DNA from: an uncultured Chloroflexota bacterium | Lineage (GTDB): Bacteria > Chloroflexota > UBA4733 | Assembly (NCBI GenBank): GCA_937967325.1 | Contig: CALBSQ010000053.1 | Location: 1 to 64,000, forward strand | Length of the DNA stretch: 64,000 bases | Reading direction: 5' to 3' | Shown: positions 51,548 through 60,181 of the stretch, piece after piece | How the letters are laid out: each line of letters begins with the position of its first letter | Numbering within the stretch: position 1 is the first letter of the stretch | Position numbers and translations under genes: made by a program | Notes under the pieces: generated by a model | The model's database searches: none | Told to the model about the DNA's origin: nothing | What the model saw: the letters and a program-made list of their open reading frames with translations, nothing else

Positions 51548-53839
51548 TCAGATCTTGCCCAGGGCCTCTAGGACCACGGCGGGTGACATTGGCAGTTGGC
51601 GGATGCGCGTGCCGGTGGCGTGAGCAATGGCGTTGGCGATGGCGGCCATCGGTGGCACGATCGGCACCTCGCCGACGCCGCGCACGCCGTAGGGGTGGCC
51701 GGGATTGGGGACTTCGACGATGAGAGCCTCGATCATCGGCACGTCCAGCGCGGTGGGCAGGCGATAGTCCAGCAGGGTTGGGTTGCGCATGCGGCCTTGG
51801 GCGTCGTAGTCGTAGGCTTCGTTGAGCGCCCAGCCGATCCCTTGCGCGGCGCCGCCCTGCATTTGTCCCTCGACGTAGCTCGGGTGGATGGCGGTGCCGG
51901 CATCCTGGACCGCCGTATAGCGCAGAATCTCCGTCTTACCGGTATCGGGGTCGACCTCCACGTCGACGATGTGGGTGGCAAAGGCGCCGCCGACGCCCTC
52001 CGGCTTGGCGGTACCACGCCCGACGACCGGCCCACCCGTATCGTCGAGCTTGTCGGCGATCTCGCGAAACGTCATCCGCATGCTCGGGTCGCTCGTGTTG
52101 CGCAGCGCTCCGCCAACGTAGACCACCTGGTCCGGCAGCACGCCCCAGACCAGCGCTGCCCGCTCGATGAGCTGGCGGCGGATGTCCAGGCCGGCCAGGT
52201 AGGCGGCCCAGCCGGTGGCGAAGGTGACGCGACTGCCGCCGGTTACGTCGGTGTGGCCGACGGAGTCGGTGTCGCCGACCGAAGGATGGATATCCTCGAC
52301 CGGTATTCCCAGCGTTTCGGCGAGCTGCATGGCGATCGACGTCCGTGTGCCGCCGATATCGGTGGAGCCCTCGATCAGGGTGACGGTGCCGTCGGCGTTG
52401 ACATGGGCGGAGGCGCTGGACTTGAGGCCGACGTTGAACCAGAAGCCCGAAGCCACGCCGCGGCCGCGGTACGGGCCGGTCAGCGGCGACTGCCAGTGCT
52501 CCGACTGCTCGGCGGTTTCCAGGCACTCCAAGTTGCCGACGCGCGGGAAGGGCTTGCCGTCGACCTGGCGCGTGCCTTCCTTGGAGGCGTTCAGCCTGCG
52601 GAAGGCGATGGGGTCCATGCCGAGCTGTTCGGCCAGCTCGTCGACCAGCGTCTCCATGGCAAAAGCGGCGGCCGGGGCCCCTGGAGCGCGGTAGGCGAAG
52701 ACACGCGGTTTGTTGACCACCACGTCATAGCCATCGATGCGTAGGTTCGGCACGTCGTAGGGGGCCAGGATGCACTCCGTAGCGGCGCCGACGGGCGAGC
52801 CGGGGTAGGCGCCGGCCTCGTAGGCCAGGTAGGCCTGCACGGCGGTGAGGCGGCCATCTGTGGTGGCGCCTACCTTCAGCTTGATGTAGGTCCCGGAGGT
52901 AGGCCCGGTACCCTCGAACACCTCCGACCTGGACATCGCCATCTTGACGGGACGGCCGGACTTCTTGGACAGCAGCGCGGCGACCGGCTCCAGGTAGACG
53001 GGGATCTTGCCGCCGAAGCCGCCGCCGATCTCCATCGGCACGACCTTGATCTGGGACAGCGGCAGGCGCAGCAGCTTGGCCAGCTCCTCGCGAGCGCTGA
53101 AGGCGCCCTGGGTGCTGGTCCAGACGGTCAGAAAGCCCTCGGGCGACCAGAGGGCCGAACCGTTCTGCGGCTCGATGTAGCCCTGATGAACCATGGTCGT
53201 GGTGTACTCGCGCTCCAACACAACGTCCGCCTTGGCGAAGCCCTCGTCGACGTCGCCCTGCTCGTGCTGCTGCCACTCGGCAACATTGCTGGGCCGCTTC
53301 GACGGACCGGCCAGCGATTTGGTGTGGCGGGTGTCGTCCAGCAGTGGCGCGTCTTCCTGCATCGCGGCACGCACATCGAGGACGGGTGGCAGCTCCTCGT
53401 ACTCCACCTTGATCAGCGCCAGGGCCTCCTCGGCGGTGTGGGGGTCAGTGGCGGCCACGGCCGCGATGGCGTGACCACGATAGAGTGCCTTGTGCGAGGC
53501 CAGGATGTTGTCACGCAAGTCACTGAGCGTGCCGCCGCCCTCACCAAGGTCCACGTGCTCATCGCCCACTTCGGGGAGGTCGGCGGTGGTAACGACCGCT
53601 TTCACGCCCGGCAGCTTCTCGGCGGCGCTGGTGTCGATGTCCTTGATCACCGCGTGGGCAAAAGGACTGCGCAGCACCTTGCCATGCAGCATGGCCGGCA
53701 GGATGACGTCGGCGCCGTACTTGGCGCGTCCCGTCACCTTATCCACGCCATCGTGGCGGATTGGCCGGGTGCCGATCACCTGATATTCCGACTGCTTGGG
53801 CGATTGCACCCGCGTACGGGGCCGATCCTCGACGACCAT
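51548..53839 (-). CDS. Xanthine dehydrogenase-family molybdenum hydroxylase, large subunit
   Basis: This 763-residue protein is the molybdopterin-binding subunit of the xanthine/aldehyde/CO dehydrogenase family. Family marks include RHDGVDKVTGRAKYGADVIL at the start, the molybdopterin loop MEIGGGFGGKIPVYLEP (near residue 268), YRAPGAPAAAF and GVRGVGEVPIVPPMA near the C-terminus with the catalytic Glu. The 2Fe-2S and FAD subunits that normally accompany it are absent; only a MoaD-like gene and an FAD reductase follow. GGAGGG ahead of the ATG supports the start. Substrate (purine, aldehyde or other) is unknown. Confidence 0.85.
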   Translation of the reverse strand: MVVEDRPRTRVQSPKQSEYQVIGTRPIRHDGVDKVTGRAKYGADVILPAMLHGKVLRSPFAHAVIKDIDTSAAEKLPGVKAVVTTADLPEVGDEHVDLGEGGGTLSDLRDNILASHKALYRGHAIAAVAATDPHTAEEALALIKVEYEELPPVLDVRAAMQEDAPLLDDTRHTKSLAGPSKRPSNVAEWQQHEQGDVDEGFAKADVVLEREYTTTMVHQGYIEPQNGSALWSPEGFLTVWTSTQGAFSAREELAKLLRLPLSQIKVVPMEIGGGFGGKIPVYLEPVAALLSKKSGRPVKMAMSRSEVFEGTGPTSGTYIKLKVGATTDGRLTAVQAYLAYEAGAYPGSPVGAATECILAPYDVPNLRIDGYDVVVNKPRVFAYRAPGAPAAAFAMETLVDELAEQLGMDPIAFRRLNASKEGTRQVDGKPFPRVGNLECLETAEQSEHWQSPLTGPYRGRGVASGFWFNVGLKSSASAHVNADGTVTLIEGSTDIGGTRTSIAMQLAETLGIPVEDIHPSVGDTDSVGHTDVTGGSRVTFATGWAAYLAGLDIRRQLIERAALVWGVLPDQVVYVGGALRNTSDPSMRMTFREIADKLDDTGGPVVGRGTAKPEGVGGAFATHIVDVEVDPDTGKTEILRYTAVQDAGTAIHPSYVEGQMQGGAAQGIGWALNEAYDYDAQGRMRNPTLLDYRLPTALDVPMIEALIVEVPNPGHPYGVRGVGEVPIVPPMAAIANAIAHATGTRIRQLPMSPAVVLEALGKI

Positions 53840-53973
53840 GGGTTTGCTCCCTCCACTGGCGCCAGCTGCTCACCGCCATCCGGTTGCGGCACTCATGGTG
53901 GGATGTGTCGGGGCGGGCGTCAAGTGCGGTTAGAGTTGTCGCTGCCGTCACCATGCCGTAAGGGCGGCTCCCC

Positions 53974-54670
53974 GTGGCCGCCACGTCGGACGAAGCAACG
54001 GCGCTGCGCGCCCGCCTCGGTTTCCACCAGGCCGTGCGCGCCCGCCTGCGCAAGGTCAGCGTCGATGCCGAGCAGGAGCGCGAGGATCTCGACGTCGCGA
54101 TCCGGCAGATTGTCTCCGGCGTCGTGTACTCGGAGGAGGTCGTAGACATCTTCGGCGCGGCGGGACTGCAGACGCCGGACATCTCCATCCTCTCCGATGA
54201 GTTCCTTGCCCAGGCGCAGCGACTGCCGCACCGCAACCTGGCGCTGGAGCTGCTGCGCAAGGTGCTCACCGACGAGATCGCCGTCCGCTCCCGGACCAGC
54301 CTGGTGCAGTCGCGCACCTTCTCGGAGATGCTGGCCCAAACGATCCGGCGCTACCAGGACCGCTCCATCGAGACTGCACAGGTAATCGTGGAATTGATTG
54401 ACCTGGCCAAGGAGATGCGCTCCGCGCAACGACGCGGCGAGGCGCTGGGCCTGAGTGACGACGAGCTCGCCTTCTACGATGCGCTGTCAAGTACCAGCGG
54501 CACGGTAATCACGCTCAGCGAGGAGCAGCTCAAGGCGCTGGCCCGCGCCGTTACCGACGCTGTGCGCCGTAACGCCTCCATCGACTGGACCATGCGGGAG
54601 AGCGCACGCGCGAAGCTGCGTCGGTCGGTGCGCATGGTGCTGCGTCGCCACGGCTACCCGCCGGCCGCGC
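53974..54670 (+). pseudogene. C-terminal fragment of a type I restriction enzyme R subunit
   Basis: About 230 codons match the helical C-terminal domain of HsdR proteins: RKVLTDEIAVRSRTSLVQSR, FSEMLAQTIRRYQDRSIETA, VIVELIDLAKEM and DELAFYDAL, ending VRRNASIDWTMRESARAKLR. The motor and nuclease domains, normally more than 700 residues upstream, are absent, and no hsdM or hsdS gene is nearby. After YPP near 54665 the frame runs into the antisense of the next gene. It is a relic of a restriction-modification system. Confidence 0.65.
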
Positions 54671-54672
54671 CG

Positions 54673-55806
54673 CTAACAAGGATGCAGAGACGCGCCATAC
54701 GGGTGCTCGCGCCGCTGGAGTGGCAGCTCCACTCGCCCACCGGCGGCGTGCGCCGCGGCCACTGCCTGGATCAACTCGAGAGCCGCGCGCGCCGCGTCAC
54801 CGCTGGTGATGGGCTCACGGCCCTGTTCGACGGCGGTAAGCAGATCGCGGACGACACGCTGGTTCGCCCGCAGGGTCAGCTCGCCCGCGCTCAACGGCGC
54901 TGCACCCGGCGCCTCTCCGGGTCCGGCGTCGGGCACGTCGACCGGTTCCCAGTGATCTCCCGTCGCGCCTGGCGCCGCATAGGGAAACGGGTAACGGCAT
55001 AGCCGCTTGGTGAAGCCGCCGCTCAGCGAGAGCTGGCCGCGCTCGCCCACGAGGATGATCCCATAGGGACCCTCGTCGTTGCCCAGGTTAGCGAAGGTCT
55101 CGAAAAGGCCGAGCACGTCATCGGCGAATCCGTAGGTGGCGCGCAAGCCATCGCCCGCAATGGGTCCGATCTCCTCGTCCCCTGGGCGGAAGTCGGTTGG
55201 CTCCGCCTGGCGAGAGCCGACGAGGATCTCCCCGGCTGCCCAGGAAGCATCGCCTGCGAAGTAGCGCATCAAGTCGAGGACATGTGTGCCCAGCACCATG
55301 AGATCCTGCCCGCCGCCGCGATGATCCATCTTGCCGAAGGCGCGGACCAGGCGCAGGCGGCCGATGGAGCCTTCCTGGGCGAGGCGACCAGCGTGGAGGG
55401 TGGCCGGGTGCAGGCGGGTCTGGTGGGCGACTGCCACCTTCACCCCGGCGCGGCCCGAGGCGTCAAGGATCGTGTCGGCCTCCGCCACTGTCGCCGCCAA
55501 CGGCTTCTCGATGAGGAGGTGCGCCCCCACCTCCGCCGCCGCTGTCGCCATCGCCACCCGCTCGCCGACCCAGCGCGGCGCGATCACCGTCAGGTCGGGG
55601 CGCTCCCGCGTCAGCATCTCCCGGTAATCGGCATAGACACCGTGGGCGCCAGTGCGAGTTTGCGCCGCCTGGCGGCCGGCCTCGTCGGGATCGGCCACGG
55701 CCACGATCTCGACCCCGGGAAGTCCAACGAGGGCAACATCCAATCCATGGCCATAGTTTCCGCGGCCGGTGTGGCCAATGATCGCCGCTCGGTATCGGCC
55801 TGCCAT
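54673..55806 (-). CDS. Gfo/Idh/MocA family oxidoreductase
   Basis: This 377-residue predicted NAD(P)-dependent dehydrogenase has the Rossmann start AAIIGHTGRGNYGHGLD, VADPDEAGR and the catalytic EKPLAATVAEAD (near residue 100). Its ATG overlaps the stop of the upstream paralogue by one base (TGATG), so the two are translated together. The last residues after GGRVELPL look unlike the family end and lie at the join with the restriction-gene fragment, so the C-terminus may be slightly altered. Confidence 0.83.
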   Translation of the reverse strand: MAGRYRAAIIGHTGRGNYGHGLDVALVGLPGVEIVAVADPDEAGRQAAQTRTGAHGVYADYREMLTRERPDLTVIAPRWVGERVAMATAAAEVGAHLLIEKPLAATVAEADTILDASGRAGVKVAVAHQTRLHPATLHAGRLAQEGSIGRLRLVRAFGKMDHRGGGQDLMVLGTHVLDLMRYFAGDASWAAGEILVGSRQAEPTDFRPGDEEIGPIAGDGLRATYGFADDVLGLFETFANLGNDEGPYGIILVGERGQLSLSGGFTKRLCRYPFPYAAPGATGDHWEPVDVPDAGPGEAPGAAPLSAGELTLRANQRVVRDLLTAVEQGREPITSGDAARAALELIQAVAAAHAAGGRVELPLQRREHPYGASLHPC

Positions 55807-56879
55807 CAGTAGTCCTCCACGGGGAAACGCACCGGCGCCCCACCCGCCGCGCTGGATTGCAAGATGCCCAGCAGGATCGACAGCGTCCGGCGGCCGTCTT
55901 CACCGGTGGAGGAGCCGGTGCCGCCGCGCTCGATCAGGCCGATCAGCTCGTCGATGGCGGCGGACATGTCGCTCTGCGTGGTGTGCGGTGAGGCAAGGCG
56001 GTAGGTGGCGGACTGACCACTATCCAGCGTGCGCCAGACCTCGCCGGCGTTGGCGCCGACGCGGATGCGGCCACGCTCGCCCACCAGATCCAGCTCGAAG
56101 TTGCCCATGGTTCGCTTGGAGGCGTTGATGAAGGCGCGCACGCCATTCTCGAAGTGGAGGTAGGCGCTGCCGCCGGGATCGGTCGCTGGGTCGCGGCCGC
56201 CGTCGCCGGCATAGCGCGGACCGTAGGCGCGGTGCTCGTCGTCCAGCTCGCCTGTGACCCAGGCGAGATCGGACTCCGCAAAGAAGCAGACCGTGTCCAC
56301 CAGGTGCGTGCCATTCCGGAACAGCATGGCACGAGGTCCGCCCAGCGTGGCGACGACCGTGCGCAGGGGGCCGATCTCGCCGGCTCGTACCAGCCGGCGC
56401 GCCTCCAGGAAGTCGGGGTACCAGCGCCGCGTGTGGTCGATCAGCAGCGGCACGCCGCGCTCGCGACAAGCGGCGAGCATGCGGTCGGCATCCGCCAGCG
56501 TCGTGGCGATCGGCTTCTCGCAGAAGATGCCCTTGACGCCCGACGCGACGGCGTCCACCACGATCTGCGCGTGCCGGTGATCGGACGTGACGACGCTGAG
56601 CAGGTCGATTCGCTCCTGAGCCAGCATCTCATGAACATCGGTGTAGCCCCGCGCCTCGGGGAACGCGGCCTTCCAGGAGTCCTGGAATTTGTCCAACAGC
56701 GCCGGCAGCAGGTCGCACACGGCGACGACGCTGGTCCGCGGATCCCTCGCGTAAGCGTGGGCGTGTGAGTGGGGCATACTGCTGCCCAGCACCGCGTCGG
56801 GCGCGCGCCCGGGCGCGGATGCGCCAATGCCGGTGAGGCCGACAATGGCTGCATGGTAGGTTTGAGTTTGGTCAGGCAT
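55806..56879 (-). CDS. Gfo/Idh/MocA family oxidoreductase
   Basis: This 357-residue paralogue has the Rossmann region YHAAIVGLTGIGASAPG, VVAVCDLLPALLDKF and the catalytic CEKPIATTLADAD (near residue 120). TAAGGAGG just ahead of the ATG is a strong ribosome site, and it is the first gene of the two-gene operon. A pair of such enzymes often carries out linked oxidation and reduction steps in sugar-acid or inositol breakdown. No binding protein or other catabolic gene is adjacent. Confidence 0.85.
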   Translation of the reverse strand: MPDQTQTYHAAIVGLTGIGASAPGRAPDAVLGSSMPHSHAHAYARDPRTSVVAVCDLLPALLDKFQDSWKAAFPEARGYTDVHEMLAQERIDLLSVVTSDHRHAQIVVDAVASGVKGIFCEKPIATTLADADRMLAACRERGVPLLIDHTRRWYPDFLEARRLVRAGEIGPLRTVVATLGGPRAMLFRNGTHLVDTVCFFAESDLAWVTGELDDEHRAYGPRYAGDGGRDPATDPGGSAYLHFENGVRAFINASKRTMGNFELDLVGERGRIRVGANAGEVWRTLDSGQSATYRLASPHTTQSDMSAAIDELIGLIERGGTGSSTGEDGRRTLSILLGILQSSAAGGAPVRFPVEDY

Positions 56880-56953
56880 TGTTCCTCCTTATCCTGCCCG
56901 ACTGTACGGACGCCGGCATCCGCCGTCAATGCCAAGGTCGCTTTGAGCGCCGC

Positions 56954-58015
56954 TCAGCGAGATTCAGGCCGAGGAACGCCTGTTGATACTGGCGGCGCCG
57001 CCAGCGCCCGGCGCGCCACCGTTTCTGCCGGCAGGGAGAAGCGGTCGAAGGCCTCGCGCAGGTGCTGCTTGGTGTACTGGGCGTAGATCTTCTTGGTCGT
57101 CTCGGGCGAGGCGTGGCCCAGGATGTCCTGCACCTCGGAGAGCTGGGCGCCGTTATTTAACATAACACGAGCCTTCAAGTGGCGCAGGTGGTGGGTCTTG
57201 ACCTCGACGCCGGCGAGCCGACCGTACTTGCGCACGACGCCCCAGACCGACTGCGGTGATAGCCGCCAGCGCTCCCCGCGTGAACCCGGTAGGCCGCGCC
57301 CGTCGTCGTGGCGGAGAAACAGGGGCAGGTAGGAGTCGCCGCGCTCGCGCAGGTAGGAGCGGATGGCGGCGAGAGAGGGGGCATCGAAGAAGACGGTGCG
57401 CTCCTTGTCGCCTTTGCCGGTAATCAAGCCCTCATCCACCCGACCGTCATGCACGTCGGTGCGATTCAGACGCGAGAGCTCGTCGCGGCGCAGCGCGGTG
57501 GCGTAGAGCGTGGTCAGCAGCGCGCGGTCGCGCAGGAGGGCGAGCCGCGCTTGGGTGTTGGCGCCATCGGAGAGGGGTACGTCGATATTATTGACATAAG
57601 TCACCGAGAGCGCCACGGCGTCGTCCACCCGCGGCGTCTTGTAGGGGACGCGGCCGATCAGCTCGCGCAGTCCGTCCTTGATACGCTCGAAGGAGAGATC
57701 GGGCGGCAGCCAGCGCTGGCGGTCCAGGTAGCGGAAGAAGGCCCGGACGGACGTGACATAAGCGACGCATGTAGCCCGATGGTCGCGTCCGCGCTCGCGC
57801 AGCAGCCAGGCGTAGAAGCGCTCCAGTGCGTCGGCCGGTAGCTGGTCGGTGGAGGCGGTCGCCAGATCGACGCCGAGCGCGGGCAGGAACTCGCCGAAAC
57901 GTCGGAGCGCGGAGGCGTAGTTGGTGGCCGTGCGCGGTGACTTGGCGATGAGGGTCGCCTGGAAGGCGGCGATGGCGTCGGAGAGGAGGGGGGCGGTCGG
58001 CACGGCAAGGGTCAT
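56954..58015 (-). CDS. Tyrosine recombinase/integrase
   Basis: This 353-residue recombinase cuts and rejoins DNA through a tyrosine. All catalytic residues are present: Arg176 in ATALRRDEL, Lys in GKGDKERTV, His275 and Arg278 in THHLRHLKA, His301 in LGHASPET and Tyr311 in KKIYAQY. The N-terminal part has the core-binding SAM-like fold (SPRTATNYASALRRF). GGGGAGG ahead of the ATG sets the start. It follows parA and parB on the same strand; a 14-bp inverted repeat with a 6-base centre lies 17 bases upstream of its start and could be its site. Chromosome or plasmid dimer resolution is the leading guess. Confidence 0.85.
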   Translation of the reverse strand: MTLAVPTAPLLSDAIAAFQATLIAKSPRTATNYASALRRFGEFLPALGVDLATASTDQLPADALERFYAWLLRERGRDHRATCVAYVTSVRAFFRYLDRQRWLPPDLSFERIKDGLRELIGRVPYKTPRVDDAVALSVTYVNNIDVPLSDGANTQARLALLRDRALLTTLYATALRRDELSRLNRTDVHDGRVDEGLITGKGDKERTVFFDAPSLAAIRSYLRERGDSYLPLFLRHDDGRGLPGSRGERWRLSPQSVWGVVRKYGRLAGVEVKTHHLRHLKARVMLNNGAQLSEVQDILGHASPETTKKIYAQYTKQHLREAFDRFSLPAETVARRALAAPPVSTGVPRPESR

Positions 58016-58031
58016 ACGTCGCCTCCCCGGT

Positions 58032-58065
58032 TGTGGTAGATATTATTCACCTAATAGCTACCACA
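58032..58065. promoter_or_regulatory. Candidate recombination core site or operator
   Basis: TGTGGTAGATATTA (58032-58045) and TAATAGCTACCACA (58052-58065) are inverted copies with one mismatch in 14, separated by the six bases TTCACC. Two recombinase-binding arms around a 6-8 base centre is the geometry of tyrosine-recombinase core sites such as dif. It lies directly upstream of the recombinase gene, so it could instead be an autoregulatory operator. A similar string, GATATTATTGACATAA, occurs inside the recombinase gene at 57583. Confidence 0.5.
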
Positions 58066-58155
58066 TGGTCCGGATTGCTCGAACGCCAAGTGGACATAAG
58101 TGCCGCCGGGCGCCGCTTTCCGCCGCGTGTCGGACGCACCACGGCGATGCTCGCA

Positions 58156-59430
58156 TCACGATGCCTCACCCAGCTCGGCGTCCATCCGCTCCTGCAAACC
58201 CGTTGCCCACGCCACCAATTCGGTCAGCGCCTCAGCCACCCGCTTTCGGGCCGCATCATCGCCAATCACCACCCCGTCATACCGGCTGCGCTGCGCGATC
58301 CACTCCAACAGGCGTGCGCCCCGGTCCGGCTCGGACGCCGCCTGGCCATTGGTGGCGCCGGTGCGCGCCGCCTCGCCGGGACCCGCGTCGATCTCGTCGT
58401 TGCCGGTCAGAGGCACGTGCAGTCCGGGGACCTGGGCAGGTTCGGACCCGTTCGTTGGGATCACCGCCGCCAACGGCTCTGCCGGCTCCGGCGTGGTTGT
58501 CGGGTGGTTGTCACCCGGATAGACAAACGACGTTTGTTCTGAATGGGGTCCGGCATCGGGCGGCTGTGCGGCTGCATCACCCGCGGTTACGCCGTGTAGA
58601 GGCGTGCTCACCGACGCCGGAACAAACGACGTTTGTTTTTTCCCGGCCGGCAGCTTGCGGCGCGGGTTGACAATGCCCGCGGCGGCGAGTCGGGCGCGCG
58701 CCACGGCGATGTCGTTGGTCTGCAGCCGCTCTCCGCGCAGCACGCGAGCGCGGAAGGCCATCAGCTCCTCGTCAGGGAGCTGCATGATGTCCCGCGCGGT
58801 CGTCGCGGAGATCTGCCGGCGCTCGACGGCGTCGGCGAGCACCTGATCGGCCAGCACGCGCAGGCGATCTCGGACGTGCTGCGCCGAGATGTGCAGCCGC
58901 GCCGCCAGCTCCGGCGGAGACAGATTTTCCAGATCGCTCAGCTCCTGATAGGCGCGCGCCTCATCCAGTGGACTCAGCTCCTGCCGCTGCAGGTTCTCGA
59001 TGAGCTGCAGCACGCGCACCTGAGTCGACGGCTCGTCACGCAGCAGTACGGGCACCGTCGCCAGTCCCGCTCGCTCCGAGGCTGTCCGCCGGCGAGCGCC
59101 GGCGATGATGACATAGCGCTGGCGGCCATCGTTGAGCGTGCCCGCCTCCCGCACGATCAACGGCTGCAGAATGCCGAACTCGCGGATGCTGGCGGCCAGC
59201 TCCTCCAGTCGCTGGCCGCCGTCGTTGTGTCCCCAATCGCGACGAGGTTGCGCGGGATCGGCAACGACCTGCTCAATCGGCACTTCCATGGCTCCGGGGA
59301 GCCGGCGCTCGGTGGCGCCCGCTACGGCCTGATGGGCGCTGCGGGGCTGCGCCGGGCGGATGACCGCGATCTCCGCCTCGCGGGCCCTACGCGCGGGCAC
59401 CGGCAGGCTCCAGAACGACAGCACGGCCAC
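58156..59430 (-). CDS. parB: ParB-like partition protein
   Basis: This 424-residue protein has the ParB N-terminal domain, with EQVVADPAQPRR, LAASIREFGILQPLIVR, the nucleotide-binding GARRRTASERAGL and LIENLQRQELSPLDEARAYQ, followed by a helix-turn-helix (ELAARLHISAQHVRDRLRV). It should bind centromere-like DNA and load onto it for ParA-driven segregation. A long Pro/Ala-rich linker follows; within it two QTSFV pentapeptides are encoded by identical DNA palindromes. The start is uncertain: the GTG given overlaps parA by 44 bases, and MEVPIEQVV, 47 codons later, is an alternative. Confidence 0.8.
   Translation of the reverse strand: MAVLSFWSLPVPARRAREAEIAVIRPAQPRSAHQAVAGATERRLPGAMEVPIEQVVADPAQPRRDWGHNDGGQRLEELAASIREFGILQPLIVREAGTLNDGRQRYVIIAGARRRTASERAGLATVPVLLRDEPSTQVRVLQLIENLQRQELSPLDEARAYQELSDLENLSPPELAARLHISAQHVRDRLRVLADQVLADAVERRQISATTARDIMQLPDEELMAFRARVLRGERLQTNDIAVARARLAAAGIVNPRRKLPAGKKQTSFVPASVSTPLHGVTAGDAAAQPPDAGPHSEQTSFVYPGDNHPTTTPEPAEPLAAVIPTNGSEPAQVPGLHVPLTGNDEIDAGPGEAARTGATNGQAASEPDRGARLLEWIAQRSRYDGVVIGDDAARKRVAEALTELVAWATGLQERMDAELGEAS
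58523..58537. promoter_or_regulatory. parS-like palindrome, copy 1
   Basis: ACAAACGACGTTTGT has two perfect 7-base arms around one central base. It lies inside parB and is repeated exactly at 58622. Its placement and duplication suggest a ParB-binding site. It does not match the classical parS TGTTTCACGTGAAACA, so this is an inference. Confidence 0.5.
58621..58637. promoter_or_regulatory. parS-like palindrome, copy 2
   Basis: AACAAACGACGTTTGTT has 8-base arms around one central base and contains the same 15 bases as the first copy, 99 bases away. Both are within the linker-coding part of parB and read QTSFV on the coding strand. Confidence 0.5.
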
Positions 59431-60181
59431 CTACCGCCGCCGCGACACGCCGGGCAAGATCGCGATACGCTGCCATTGCAGGCGCCTTGGGCTCTGTCTG
59501 CGCCAAGGGCAGGCGCCGGTTGAGGGCGCGCTTGATCGCCGCCGAGTGCGGAATGGGCGTTGCGACTAGATCGCCGTATGCCTGTTGTAAGGCGCGCAAA
59601 CCACCCTCATCGGGACGATCGCGATGTACCGAGTTGGGTACGACGGCGAGCCGGCTGGCGGCGCTCAGCTCGTCCTCAGCCAGCTCGTCGATGGCAGTCA
59701 AGGTATCGACCAGCGCATCGATATCCTGCTGTGTCGTGGCCGTTGGCATGATGGCCCAGCCGGCGGCGAGGGCGGCGCTGGACACGGCGAATCCGAGCGC
59801 CGGCGGCGTATCCAGCAGCAGGACGTCATAGCCATCCACCCGCGCCAGTACCCGGCGCAGCCGCAAGAAGCCTGCCGGCGAATCGCTCAGGGCCAGCGCC
59901 GCGGCCTCAATGGAACGGTCACCCGGCAACAGGTCGATCCCCTCCAAAACGTGGCGGATCAGCGCAGTGGCCAACTGCCCCGGCGCAGAGATGCAGGAGC
60001 CGATGCCGCGGTCGACCGGGTCGCTACTGAGCAGCCGCGTCAACGACGCCTGGGCGTCCAGATCCACGATCAGCACAGCGAGCCCCAGCTCCGCCAGCGC
60101 GCCGGCAAGGTTCAGCGTGGTGGTCGACTTCCCGCTGCCGCCCTTGCGATTGAGCACGGCCACGATCTGCTCGCGCTTCAT
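59387..60181 (-). CDS. parA: ParA-family partition ATPase
   Basis: This 264-residue ATPase has the deviant Walker A motif KGGSGKSTTTLNLAG near residue 12, LIVDLDAQASLTRLL (Walker A' region) and DVLLLDTPPALGFAVSSAA near residue 125. It should form the dynamic scaffold that positions ParB-bound DNA. It lacks the N-terminal DNA-binding domain of type Ia plasmid ParA proteins. ATG is chosen with GAGGTG nine bases ahead; a GTG four codons upstream has none. It overlaps parB by about 44 bases. Confidence 0.83.
   Translation of the reverse strand: MKREQIVAVLNRKGGSGKSTTTLNLAGALAELGLAVLIVDLDAQASLTRLLSSDPVDRGIGSCISAPGQLATALIRHVLEGIDLLPGDRSIEAAALALSDSPAGFLRLRRVLARVDGYDVLLLDTPPALGFAVSSAALAAGWAIMPTATTQQDIDALVDTLTAIDELAEDELSAASRLAVVPNSVHRDRPDEGGLRALQQAYGDLVATPIPHSAAIKRALNRRLPLAQTEPKAPAMAAYRDLARRVAAAVGGRAVVLEPAGARA

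Noticed and set aside
57583..57599. Second recombination site inside the recombinase gene
   Set aside because: GATATTATTGACATAA resembles part of the 58032 site but lacks the inverted arm, so it is noted only as a similarity.
58523..58637. QTSFV repeats as a protein motif
   Set aside because: The identical DNA palindromes explain the repeated peptide better than a protein-level role; kept as a DNA-site finding.
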